From NCBI GenBank assembly GCA_944384995.1, contig CALWVN010000001.1:399185-463184 (forward strand): a DNA stretch of 64,000 bases. Reading direction: 5' to 3'. A program made the position numbers and the translations under genes. The first letter of the stretch is position 1. Every line of letters starts with the position of its first letter. Under the pieces are notes generated by a model, which worked only from the letters and a program-made list of their open reading frames with translations, made no database searches and was not told the origin of the DNA. Positions 16,996 through 24,267 of this stretch are shown piece after piece. Source of the stretch: an uncultured Clostridia bacterium (lineage in GTDB: Bacteria; Bacillota; Clostridia; Oscillospirales; Acutalibacteraceae).

Positions 16996-17544
16996 TTATT
17001 CTATACGTTTGGCAAGCTGATATGCGCGCTGCAGATCAGCCTCCGGCACACCGTGCTCGTCCGTGCCCGCCGCCGTGACTGTCCCGATAATCTTAGTGTT
17101 CATCACGGAAAACGCACGGCCTGCCTGCTGCGCAAGGATCGTCTGCCCGGGTTCGGCTTCGTCCCCCGCCGTCAAAAGCAGAACCGCCTTTTTCGGCTTC
17201 GGGACAGGCGTTTGGACGCCGCGGCGAAACCGCGCACAGTAGAACCGTTGGAAACGGTCGAACAGCGCTTTCATCGGTGCGGGAAACGACATCAAATAAA
17301 TCGGCGTGGCGACCACGACGAGGTCCGCTTCAAAATAGCGGCGCATAAACAGATCCAGATCCTTTTTGGAGCAGCCGTCGGAGGCCTTGCAGTAGCCGCA
17401 ATCATTACAGGGCGTGGGCTTCAAATCGAACAGCCGCACGACCTCGACCTCGCAGCTTTTCGGAAGCCCCTTTAGGAACGCGCCGCACAGCTTTGCGGTA
17501 TTGCCCACCGCACGCGGCGAGCCGAACAGCACCAGCGCCTTCAT
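16996..17544 (-). CDS. Flavodoxin-fold NAD(P)H-dependent FMN reductase-like protein
   Basis: A 182-residue protein from the ATG at 17544, which overlaps the pyrB stop as ATGA and is preceded by ggagga. The FMN-phosphate loop is GSPRAVGNTAKL near residue 7. CNDCGYCKASDGC near 48 is a cysteine cluster common in the 'NADPH-dependent FMN reductase/iron-sulfur flavoprotein' group, and TPIYLMSFPAPMKALFDR near 82 is the flavin-binding signature. Its partner substrate is unknown. Coupling to pyrB and closeness to thioredoxin suggest a redox role in the same transcript. The upstream in-frame start at 17565 is less likely. Confidence 0.82.
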   Translation of the reverse strand: MKALVLFGSPRAVGNTAKLCGAFLKGLPKSCEVEVVRLFDLKPTPCNDCGYCKASDGCSKKDLDLFMRRYFEADLVVVATPIYLMSFPAPMKALFDRFQRFYCARFRRGVQTPVPKPKKAVLLLTAGDEAEPGQTILAQQAGRAFSVMNTKIIGTVTAAGTDEHGVPEADLQRAYQLAKRIE

Positions 17545-18611
17545 TCCTCCAGCAGGCTGTCGCAATACAGACAGACCGCCCTGCCCCCTTTGTCATAGAA
17601 TCGATGCGGCACATAGCTTTCCGTGTTGGTAACGCATCGCGGATTTTTGCACGAACGCGCATCGTCCCAGCGCTGCGGCGCGGGCAGCGTGCCGGAACGT
17701 GATTGCAGCATGGTGATGATGAGCGCCATGCGCGCATACATACCGTATTCCGCCTGCTCGAAATATTTCGCGCGCGGGTCGTCGTCGACGCCGACGGTGA
17801 TCTCATCCACACGCGGCAGCGGATGCAGCACCACGAGGTCGGATTTTGCAAGCCGCATTTTTTCCTCATCCAGCACATAGATGCCCTTTTGCGCCTCATA
17901 CTCTTCTATAGACGGGAACCGTTCCTGCTGGATACGCGTCATATACAGCACGTCAAGCTCTGCGATCGACGCTTCCAGACTGTCGGAAAAGCTGTATGCA
18001 CAGCCGCTTTCTTCGAGGATCTTGAGAATATACGGCGGCATTTGCAGCTGCGGCGTGGAGATCATCACAAAACGGTTGCCTTTGTATTTGGACAGCGTTT
18101 TGATGAGCGAATGCACCGTCCTGCCGTTTTTCATATCGCCGCAAAGCCCGATCGTCAAGCCCTCCAACGTGCCCTTTTCATAGGAAAGCGTTACAAGGTC
18201 GGTAAGCGTCTGCGTCGGGTGCAGGTGCCCGCCGTCGCCCGCATTGATAATGGGGCTTTTGGAATAAAGCGACGCGGCAAACGCCGAGCCTTCCACAGGA
18301 TTGCGCATCACGATCAGATCCGCGTAGCCGCTGACAACGCGGATGGTGTCTTTCAAGCTCTCACCTTTTGCGACAGAGGCGTTGGAAGGGTTGTCAAAGC
18401 CAATGACCTTGCCGCCGAGACGCAGCATGGCAGTCTGAAACGACATCTGCGTACGTGTGGAGGGCTCATAAAACAACGTCGCCATGATCTTGCCGTGGCA
18501 GGCGTCTGTAAATATCGAGGGGTTATCGCGGATCATACCCGCCAGACGGATGATCTCCGCCAAATCCTCTTTGGTCATATCTGCAAGGTCGATCAAATTG
18601 CGTGCCTGCAT
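17541..18611 (-). CDS. pyrB: Aspartate carbamoyltransferase with a fused PyrI-type zinc-binding tail
   Basis: A 356-residue protein from the ATG at 18611. The catalytic chain carries FYEPSTRTQMSF near residue 48, the carbamoyl-phosphate loop, then KGESLKDT, NAGDGGHLHPTQTLTDL near 145 and HPLPRVDEI near 270. It makes carbamoyl-aspartate in pyrimidine synthesis. After the normal end, at 321-350, is a four-cysteine unit spaced C-x4-C-x20-C-x2-C that begins CKNPRC, closely like the zinc domain of the PyrI regulatory subunit, without PyrI's nucleotide-binding domain. An ATG at 18689 sits only a few bases past the -10 box and is rejected. No pyrI or other pyr genes are nearby. Confidence 0.9.
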   Translation of the reverse strand: MQARNLIDLADMTKEDLAEIIRLAGMIRDNPSIFTDACHGKIMATLFYEPSTRTQMSFQTAMLRLGGKVIGFDNPSNASVAKGESLKDTIRVVSGYADLIVMRNPVEGSAFAASLYSKSPIINAGDGGHLHPTQTLTDLVTLSYEKGTLEGLTIGLCGDMKNGRTVHSLIKTLSKYKGNRFVMISTPQLQMPPYILKILEESGCAYSFSDSLEASIAELDVLYMTRIQQERFPSIEEYEAQKGIYVLDEEKMRLAKSDLVVLHPLPRVDEITVGVDDDPRAKYFEQAEYGMYARMALIITMLQSRSGTLPAPQRWDDARSCKNPRCVTNTESYVPHRFYDKGGRAVCLYCDSLLEE

Positions 18612-18692
18612 ACCTGTCACTCCCACGATGTTGGATTTCCGCGCTGTGTATCCGCCGCTTTCCATGCAGCGAGCGCGCTTGCTTTTCATTTT

Positions 18693-18721
18693 ATTGTAAC
18701 AAGGTTCCGAAAAAAAAGCAA
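18693..18721 (-). promoter_or_regulatory. Promoter of pyrB operon
   Basis: On the minus strand TTGCTT (18721-18716), 17 bases, TACAAT (18698-18693), giving a leader of about 75 bases before the ATG at 18611. I see no obvious PyrR-type attenuator in that leader. Confidence 0.65.
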
Positions 18722-18801
18722 GCCGTCAATGCCGCATTTTCGCGATTCGGAAGGCTGCCCGTCTGCATACGGTAAAACTGTTCGGAAAGAAAGGCAAACA
18801 C

Positions 18802-18845
18802 AAAAAGCCCGCAGGCCGTTTGGAAACGGCAAGCAGGCTTTTTGC
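18802..18845 (-). terminator. Terminator of the DUF2804 gene
   Basis: A stem of AAAAAGCC / GGCTTTTT with inner CCGTTT / AAACGG pairing ends in TTTTTG on the minus strand, 16 bases past the stop at 18862. Confidence 0.75.
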
Positions 18846-18861
18846 AGTATATTTATGTAAC

Positions 18862-19884
18862 TTACCAATGGTTATCCGAAAATTCACAGAACGCCGTCAT
18901 GTCCCGAATCTCCAGTGTTGTGCCGTCGTCCATACCGACCGTTCCGTTCCATTTGCCAAAGACCTGATGGCAGCGGTTGCCTACACCTAAAAAACGCAGA
19001 TTGGTGTAATTGTCATATTCGGGCGTCATCGTCATCTCAAAGCGGCCGTCGTTGGAGGTAAACACCCACGGCTTCATATAATCCTTTGGGTCCTTTTTCA
19101 GGTAAACCTGATCGATTTTATGCGCCGCGCCGTCCAAAAAAAGCGTGTTTTCGCTGGCGGCGCGCATGTCGCCGAAGCCCCAGCCGATCTCAAAGCCGAA
19201 GATCCGCCCGTCGGGAAGCCGGTGGCTTCCGTTGCCCCAATACCAGCTTTGTATAAACGGCCAAACGCCGCGCCCCCAATCGAGCAGCCCAAACGCGGTC
19301 TCCGGGTGAAATTCGATCACCCTTTTGCCGAGGCGCACTCTGCCGGTGACGGGCATGCAGTTTATCTTTTGATTTAAGTAAAAATGCCCTTTTTGCTTAA
19401 AGGGAACCGCCATAACCAGCGATTGCAGGCCGGGCATGACATCATAAATGATATCCGCCTTAAAATCGCCGCCCTTTTTGTTGCGGCCGCGCAGCTTCAA
19501 AACACGCTTTGTCTCCGTCACATCGAAGGACATATAAAAATTCTTTTTGTCGATGGTGATCTTGTGCGGTATTTCCGTATTGGCAGGCAGATGATATTTA
19601 TCAAACGGAAATAAAACCAAATCGTTGCACTCGAATTTTTCCCCGGTCTGCCGGTCAAAAAGGGTGACGCCGCTCATCCCGCCGTAGGACAGCGTACCGA
19701 TGGTCATTTGCATGGTATAGCGTTCGTCCGTAATCTGGTAAAAATCCCACTCTTTAATGCGCAGCGGGTTTGCCCGGATGTCGCTGCGCGCGTAATCATA
19801 CAGGTTGTGCACGCAGAAGCCCGGTTCGGCGACGTTCCCCCGTGCATCCAGCAGTCGCGTACGTTTCGTGATTTGATGCTGCAT
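18862..19884 (-). CDS. DUF2804 domain protein
   Basis: A 340-residue protein matching the DUF2804 pattern: an N-terminal segment with LLDARGNVAEPGF and RIKEWDFYQI near residue 45, WGRGVWPFIQSWYWGNGS near 205, and FGFEIGWGFGD near 230. These Trp/Gly-rich beta-barrel motifs suggest a lipocalin-like fold. The biochemical role is unknown. No signal peptide is seen. The ATG follows aaaggag. It lies 87 bases after the lipoprotein gene with no terminator T-run between, so the two may be co-transcribed. Confidence 0.82.
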   Translation of the reverse strand: MQHQITKRTRLLDARGNVAEPGFCVHNLYDYARSDIRANPLRIKEWDFYQITDERYTMQMTIGTLSYGGMSGVTLFDRQTGEKFECNDLVLFPFDKYHLPANTEIPHKITIDKKNFYMSFDVTETKRVLKLRGRNKKGGDFKADIIYDVMPGLQSLVMAVPFKQKGHFYLNQKINCMPVTGRVRLGKRVIEFHPETAFGLLDWGRGVWPFIQSWYWGNGSHRLPDGRIFGFEIGWGFGDMRAASENTLFLDGAAHKIDQVYLKKDPKDYMKPWVFTSNDGRFEMTMTPEYDNYTNLRFLGVGNRCHQVFGKWNGTVGMDDGTTLEIRDMTAFCEFSDNHW

Positions 19885-19937
19885 AAGTTGTCTCCTTTTT
19901 TATAAACTTTTGTACATTTGGGGCGAAAAGGCTTGTT

Positions 19938-19955
19938 TTGCGCGGCGCCGCGCAA
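19938..19955. repeat. Perfect 18-base palindrome in a spacer
   Basis: TTGCGCGGCGCCGCGCAA reads the same on both strands. It lies between the lipoprotein stop (19972) and the DUF2804 start (19884). It could be a weak hairpin or an operator; no T-run follows on the minus strand. Confidence 0.6.
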
Positions 19956-19971
19956 GTCCGCGTGCGGGGTG

Positions 19972-20841
19972 TCAATATTGAAAACCGGTAATTTCAAGCG
20001 TATTCTGCAGCGCGGCGGTTCCGTCGATTTCAAAACGGATCGGCTTTACTTCAATCGCCCCTTTTGCCGTAATTTGAACATAGGTCATCTGCTTTAGCGA
20101 GACGATTTCCAGCGTATGGGGGTTGAGCACCAAAGTCGCGGTACAGTCATGATAATAGATCGAATAATACTCCGGCTTGACGACGCGGAGTTTTTCGATC
20201 TCCGTATCTATGACCTTTTTGGAGATCGGAGAAAACATCTGCCCATGATAAGAAACAAAAGGTTCGGGGTCTGTTTCGGGATTGAGCGTGATGACGATCT
20301 CATAATTCCCGTCCGAAAGTTCTCGGCAAGCAGCCGTTTGAATCGCTTCATCCGCATCTTCCGGCGCGAGCAGGCAGCCTGCGCTGCCTTCATAGAGTGG
20401 AAAATAGGTGGTATCTGCGCCCTTTTCATGGATCTCGGGATCGCTTTCGGCTTTTTCCTTTGTGGTCATAAACCGGGAAGCCAGACTCAGCGCAATATTG
20501 ACGGCAGCCTGATCGAAATTCTTTTCCGTAATCTCCTGATATTCCATTTTCGTATATGCCGGCTTTTCGGACTTTGCTTTGTTCATGACCGATGTATACA
20601 GTGCCAGAATCTCCGTTTTTGTGGTCGGTACAGTCGGCTGTGCAGCTTCTCGCGCCTGCACCTGTGCTGCATCCTGCGTACTGCCCATGGTAGTCGGCAC
20701 GTCAGTTGGATCCGCCCCATTTACTGCTGTTGTTGTCGTATTGCCGCTGTCGTCACCGGACGAGGATTTGCAGGCCGCGAGTGAAAACAGTATGGCAACC
20801 GCCATGCCCAGCGCAAGGCATTTAGACCCCGTTTTTTTCAT
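19972..20841 (-). CDS. Secreted lipoprotein of unknown function
   Basis: A 289-residue protein with a lipoprotein signal peptide: positive start MKKTGSK, hydrophobic core, then lipobox LAAC with Cys at about 24. A Ser/Asp/Thr-rich linker (to about residue 75) leads to a folded domain with VMNKAKSEKPAYTKMEYQ. Later beta-rich repeats end in ALQNTLEITGFQY. It should be anchored on the outer face of the membrane. I do not recognise a family. It has a good promoter upstream and may share its transcript with DUF2804. Confidence 0.75.
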   Translation of the reverse strand: MKKTGSKCLALGMAVAILFSLAACKSSSGDDSGNTTTTAVNGADPTDVPTTMGSTQDAAQVQAREAAQPTVPTTKTEILALYTSVMNKAKSEKPAYTKMEYQEITEKNFDQAAVNIALSLASRFMTTKEKAESDPEIHEKGADTTYFPLYEGSAGCLLAPEDADEAIQTAACRELSDGNYEIVITLNPETDPEPFVSYHGQMFSPISKKVIDTEIEKLRVVKPEYYSIYYHDCTATLVLNPHTLEIVSLKQMTYVQITAKGAIEVKPIRFEIDGTAALQNTLEITGFQY

Positions 20842-20912
20842 TTTTATGCCTCATTTCCCGGCGTCTTCATAAAAAATAGGCAAAATATATAAAAAATATA
20901 TTTTCGAAATGT

Positions 20913-20941
20913 ATTTTATAGCATAATGTACGAACAGTCAA
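20913..20941 (-). promoter_or_regulatory. Promoter of the lipoprotein gene
   Basis: On the minus strand TTGACT (20941-20936), 17 bases, TAAAAT (20918-20913), about 70 bases before the ATG, in a very AT-rich stretch. Confidence 0.65.
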
Positions 20942-21038
20942 TTCTTTTTTCCGATTCTGTACAAATATATATTATCCGTCCATTAACATCAATTATGTCG
21001 CCCTTTTCAAACGGATTTTTGAAATATTAAAAAAATAC

Positions 21039-21067
21039 TTGACAAAGGTTCGTGTGCGTAGTATGAT
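21039..21067 (+). promoter_or_regulatory. Consensus promoter of initiator tRNA-Met
   Basis: TTGACA (21039-21044), 17 bases, TATGAT (21062-21067), 30 bases before the tRNA. Confidence 0.85.
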
Positions 21068-21097
21068 ATTAAAGCGCTCAAGGGAGCAGCTCTATAT

Positions 21098-21174
<77 letters not shown>

Positions 21175-21178
21175 GATC

Positions 21179-21215
21179 GGAAAAGCAGGTGCTTGTGCAT
21201 CTGCTTTTCCTTTTC
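21179..21215 (+). terminator. Terminator after tRNA-fMet
   Basis: Stem GGAAAAGCAG / CTGCTTTTCC, 12-base loop, then TTTTC. Confidence 0.82.
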
Positions 21216-21502
21216 ATAAGAAGGCAACGTCAATTAGTCAATTATAAGAAAAACGCACTTTGCTTCTGTGCGCGGCGGCAAGAACAATGCATAGAAAAAG
21301 TCTGTACAAAGGTACTGAAATATTCTGCATATCCGCCTGCGGGCAAGGAAAATGACATCTTCTACCTTGCTGCTCCTGCTCATAAAACTGATTTACGGTT
21401 GTATGCGGTGAATTCCAAAGCGAAATGCTGCAATTCCGGTTATTGTGCAAACAAGATACTGGGCTGGATCCGCTCTTTTTTCATAATTTTGCGGCATTTT
21501 TC
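21216..21502. other. Spacer without a recognisable gene
   Basis: The stretch between the tRNA terminator and the next promoter has open frames on both strands, but none has a ribosome site, codon usage like its neighbours or a recognisable product. I see no RNA element here. Confidence 0.45.
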
Positions 21503-21531
21503 TTGACAGGGCACTAAATATATTGTAAACT
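21503..21531 (+). promoter_or_regulatory. Promoter of the secreted helical protein gene
   Basis: TTGACA (21503-21508), 17 bases, TAAACT (21526-21531), 55 bases before the ATG at 21587. Confidence 0.7.
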
Positions 21532-21586
21532 AATTACTAAGAACGGGCTTGTGCCCGAAATTTTGCAGAAAAAGAGGGAATTACTT

Positions 21587-22447
21587 ATGAAAAAGGTTCT
21601 CGCAGTTCTGATGACACTGGTTTTGGCAGTGACGCTCTGCGTACCGAGCTTTGCGGCAAACGATGACACGACAGCCCCCACGGATGAAATCACGGCAGTC
21701 ATTGAAGAGATCCTCGGTTCCATTCTCGGCAGCGACGGCACCGTAGACGTGGATGCTGTTTTGCAAGCCTTGAGTGGTCTGCTTGGCGGTTCGGTGAACC
21801 CGGATGCTATTCCGGATCTTAGCCAGCCGGTTGCCAATCAGGTGGTAAAAGCGTTAGCTGCTGCCGGTATGACGAAAGCGGATCTGCAGGCGACGTTTGA
21901 CCAGATGCTGGAAGACGGTCAGATTTCCGAAACGACCTACGGCTATCTGATGAACGCTGTAAAAGCTCTGCCCGACGACGGCTCACAGGGCGGCATTATT
22001 GATGATGCACAGGCGGCTGAAATTGCCGGTCAGATCCTGTCCGCTTTGAATGCTTTGGGTGTAACGAACGACCAGATCATCGAAGCCTTAGATTCGATGT
22101 ATGCAAACGGTACTTTGCCCGAAGAGGTGTACGACGCGATTATTAAGCAGATCAATGCGGCGGAAAACACCACGGCTGCGGATCCCGGCGAAGGCGGTCT
22201 TGGCGGTCTCCTCGGCGGCGTAGGCGACTTCTTTGGTGGTATCTTTGATACGATCGGCGGTCTGCTGGGCTTCGGCGGCGGTGATGACAGCGGTGACAGC
22301 GGCAATAACACTACTACACCGGAAAATGCCGGTGAGTATGGCGGTTCTGACCCGACGGGCGACACAGTCGTGTTTGCAGTTGTCGGCGTTGCGGCGGTTG
22401 CCGGTGTTGCACTGCTTCTGACCAGAAAGAAAAAGTCTGACAAATAA
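21587..22447 (+). CDS. Secreted surface protein with helical repeats and C-terminal sorting-like tail
   Basis: A 286-residue protein. The signal peptide is MKKVLAVLMTLVLAVTLCVPSFA. The mature part has two related helical units of about 75 residues: EEILGSILGSDGTVDVDAVL up to EDGQISETTYGYLMN, then IAGQILSALNALGVTNDQI up to ANGTLPEEVYDAII. A Gly-rich linker with many GGL/GGD steps follows. The end is SDPTGD, a hydrophobic helix and RKKKSDK. This resembles sortase tails of the NPxTGD type common in gut Clostridia, but it is one residue short, so covalent anchoring is uncertain. The function is unknown. The start is chosen from the signal peptide and the gaggga ribosome site. Confidence 0.75.
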   Translation: MKKVLAVLMTLVLAVTLCVPSFAANDDTTAPTDEITAVIEEILGSILGSDGTVDVDAVLQALSGLLGGSVNPDAIPDLSQPVANQVVKALAAAGMTKADLQATFDQMLEDGQISETTYGYLMNAVKALPDDGSQGGIIDDAQAAEIAGQILSALNALGVTNDQIIEALDSMYANGTLPEEVYDAIIKQINAAENTTAADPGEGGLGGLLGGVGDFFGGIFDTIGGLLGFGGGDDSGDSGNNTTTPENAGEYGGSDPTGDTVVFAVVGVAAVAGVALLLTRKKKSDK

Positions 22448-22465
22448 GCATTTCTCAGATGTAGG

Positions 22466-22500
22466 CAAGAGGCCCGGTCCTTCGGGTCTCTTGTTTTTTT
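22466..22500 (+). terminator. Terminator of the secreted helical protein gene
   Basis: Stem CAAGAGGCCCG / CGGGTCTCTTG with one G-T pair, then TTTTTTT, 19 bases after the stop. Confidence 0.85.
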
Positions 22501-22519
22501 ATTCTTTCTATGATACAAT
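22492..22519 (+). promoter_or_regulatory. Probable coaX promoter overlapping the preceding terminator
   Basis: TTGTTT (22492-22497), 16 bases, TACAAT (22514-22519). The -35 box lies within the T-run of the upstream terminator. Confidence 0.5.
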
Positions 22520-22554
22520 AAGCGGGTCAAGGTACGGGAAACGAGGTGCTTAAT

Positions 22555-23319
22555 ATGGTTCTGACACTGGATGTCGGCAATACCAATATCAATTTAGGGC
22601 TGTTTGACGGCGATACAATTTGTATGCGCGCACGCTTTGCAACGCAGCGCGACAACACCGACGATCAATTTGCCGTACTGCTGCACACACTGGTCACCAT
22701 GCACGGGATCGACCCGGCTGCCATACAGGGCGGAATCATCAGTTCCGTCGTTCCGGAATTGACAGCGGAATTGGAAAATGCAGTTTATATATTGACCGGC
22801 AAAAAGCCCTTATGCCTTGTACCCGGTGTTAAGACCGGCTTGAATATCCTGATCGACAATCCTGCGCAGCTCGGTGCAGATCTGGCTGCCGGCGCAGTCG
22901 GTGCAGTCGTGCGCTATCCCCTGCCTGCATTTGTGATCGATCTTGGCACGGCGACCAAGATTTATGCTGTGGACGAACACAAAAGCTTTCGCGGCTGCAC
23001 GATCGCTCCGGGTGTGCGCGTATCGCTGAAAGCGCTCACCAAGGTCAGCTCGCTGCTGCCTGCCATTCCCTTAGAGCCGCCGAAAAAAACGTGCGGCACC
23101 AATTCTGTGGAAAGCATGCAAAGCGGCGTCATCCTCGGGACTGCCGCAATGATCGACGGGCTTTTGGATCGCTTTACGGAAGAACTCGGCACGCCGAGAA
23201 GTGTGATCGCCACAGGCGGCCTTGCCGCAAGCATTTACTCGGTCTGCCGTCACGCCATGCAGTTGGATGTCGATTTGATTTTATATGGTTTAAAGGCGAT
23301 CTATGAAAAAAACAAATAG
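22555..23319 (+). CDS. coaX: Type III pantothenate kinase
   Basis: A 254-residue kinase that phosphorylates pantothenate in the first step of CoA synthesis. Family motifs: the phosphate loop DVGNTNINLGLFDG at residue 6, the pantothenate/dimer region NPAQLGADLAAGAVGAV near 102, and IDLGTATKIYAVD near 127. The ATG at 22555 is preferred over the GTG at 22546 because the gaggtg ribosome site lies 6 bases ahead of it and overlaps the GTG. The next gene is an ECF S-component 76 bases away, consistent with pantothenate uptake and phosphorylation working together. Confidence 0.94.
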   Translation: MVLTLDVGNTNINLGLFDGDTICMRARFATQRDNTDDQFAVLLHTLVTMHGIDPAAIQGGIISSVVPELTAELENAVYILTGKKPLCLVPGVKTGLNILIDNPAQLGADLAAGAVGAVVRYPLPAFVIDLGTATKIYAVDEHKSFRGCTIAPGVRVSLKALTKVSSLLPAIPLEPPKKTCGTNSVESMQSGVILGTAAMIDGLLDRFTEELGTPRSVIATGGLAASIYSVCRHAMQLDVDLILYGLKAIYEKNK

Positions 23320-23395
23320 ATAAGCTGACCCCCCTTTCATTCCCCGCTATATTTTGCGCTGCATCCCTTTGGGAGCAGCAGCAAGGAGGATAAAT

Positions 23396-24031
23396 ATGGC
23401 AAACAACAAATCTGTGCGCACGCGCACGGGCAAGACTGTCATGCTGGTGGAAACCGCTATGCTTACGGCGATCGTGGTGGTGATGTCATTCACCCCCCTT
23501 GGTTACCTGCGCATAGGCGGTTTGGAGCTGACGCTGATCATGGTCCCGGTTATCATCGGCGCCGTGACCCAAGGGCCGGCCGTCGCCGCATTCCTTGGCG
23601 GTATTTTTGGGCTGACCAGCTTCGCCCAGTGTTTTATGGGCAGCGCGCTGGGCACGATCCTGGTATCCATCAGCATCCCGCGCGCCTTCGCGGTCTGCGT
23701 GATCCCGCGCATCCTGGCAGGTCTTTTCTGCGGGCTTCTGTTTTCCGCTTGCCGCAAGCGCGATCCACGCGGCACATGGAGCTTTGCGGTCGCCGGTATT
23801 TCCGGTCCCCTGTTCAATACCGCTTTCTTTTTGGGGCTTTTAGCACTTCTTTTTTGGAATGTGCAGTTCTCCGCGGAGCAGGCTGCATCGCTCGGCGGCG
23901 TGGATACGGTGCTCAAAACCGTGATCGGTATTGCCGCCGGTATCAACGCACCCATTGAGCTTGTGGTCTGTGCAGTTTTAGGCTCGGCGGTCGGCAAGGG
24001 ATTATCCGTTGCACTTAAGCGACTGCGCTGA
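23396..24031 (+). CDS. ECF transporter S-component, probably for pantothenate
   Basis: A 211-residue membrane protein with six hydrophobic segments. Near residue 20 it has MLTAIVVVMSFTPLGYLRI, followed by a stretch leading to PVIIGAVTQGPAVAAFLGG, the substrate-binding layout of ECF S-components. The linkage to coaX makes pantothenate the most likely vitamin; this is inference. It would need the shared EcfA1/A2/T module, which is encoded in this window at 46777-49314. The ATG at 23396 follows a near-perfect aaggagg. Confidence 0.82.
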   Translation: MANNKSVRTRTGKTVMLVETAMLTAIVVVMSFTPLGYLRIGGLELTLIMVPVIIGAVTQGPAVAAFLGGIFGLTSFAQCFMGSALGTILVSISIPRAFAVCVIPRILAGLFCGLLFSACRKRDPRGTWSFAVAGISGPLFNTAFFLGLLALLFWNVQFSAEQAASLGGVDTVLKTVIGIAAGINAPIELVVCAVLGSAVGKGLSVALKRLR

Positions 24032-24037
24032 ATACAC

Positions 24038-24071
24038 AAAAAAGGAAGGACGCAGCCGTCCTTCCTTTTTT
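24038..24071 (+). terminator. Terminator of coaX/ECF S-component
   Basis: Stem GGAAGGACG / CGTCCTTCC with A-run and TTTTTT on either side, 12 bases after the stop. Flanks allow either direction. Confidence 0.85.
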
Positions 24072-24117
24072 CTATGCAATTCGGGAACAGCAAAGCAGGC
24101 ATTTCCATAGAATGTAC

Positions 24118-24166
24118 TGTGCAGACCACAAGCGTCTGCGGCGGGGGCGGTAGTGCGGTCTGCACA
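24118..24166. other. Unexplained long stem-loop in a non-coding spacer
   Basis: A perfect 10-bp inverted repeat, TGTGCAGACC (24118-24127) and GGTCTGCACA (24157-24166), encloses 29 bases rich in G. It lies between two terminators that point toward each other (24038-24071 plus, 24205-24235 minus), so no annotated gene accounts for it. No promoter is evident. Confidence 0.45.
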
Positions 24167-24204
24167 CGCACTCCAAGGGGAGCCGCACCGCACATCGCAG
24201 GCGC

Positions 24205-24235
24205 AGAAAAGCCCGCAGGCAAATGCCTGCGGGCT
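24205..24235 (-). terminator. Terminator of the GPH transporter with insert
   Basis: Perfect 12-bp stem AGCCCGCAGGCA / TGCCTGCGGGCT around 2 bases, with TTTTC on the minus strand, 32 bases past the stop at 24268. Confidence 0.82.
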
Positions 24236-24267
24236 GAAACTTTGTGCTTTACAGGCAAGGCTCTGCA

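Noticed and set aside
18612-18689. An earlier pyrB start at 18689
   Set aside because: That ATG lies 4 bases past the -10 box, and the extra residues have no match in the family.
21189-21506. A 105-codon plus-strand frame after the initiator tRNA
   Set aside because: Its beginning lies in the tRNA terminator, no ribosome site is present, and the sequence shows no domain or membrane pattern.
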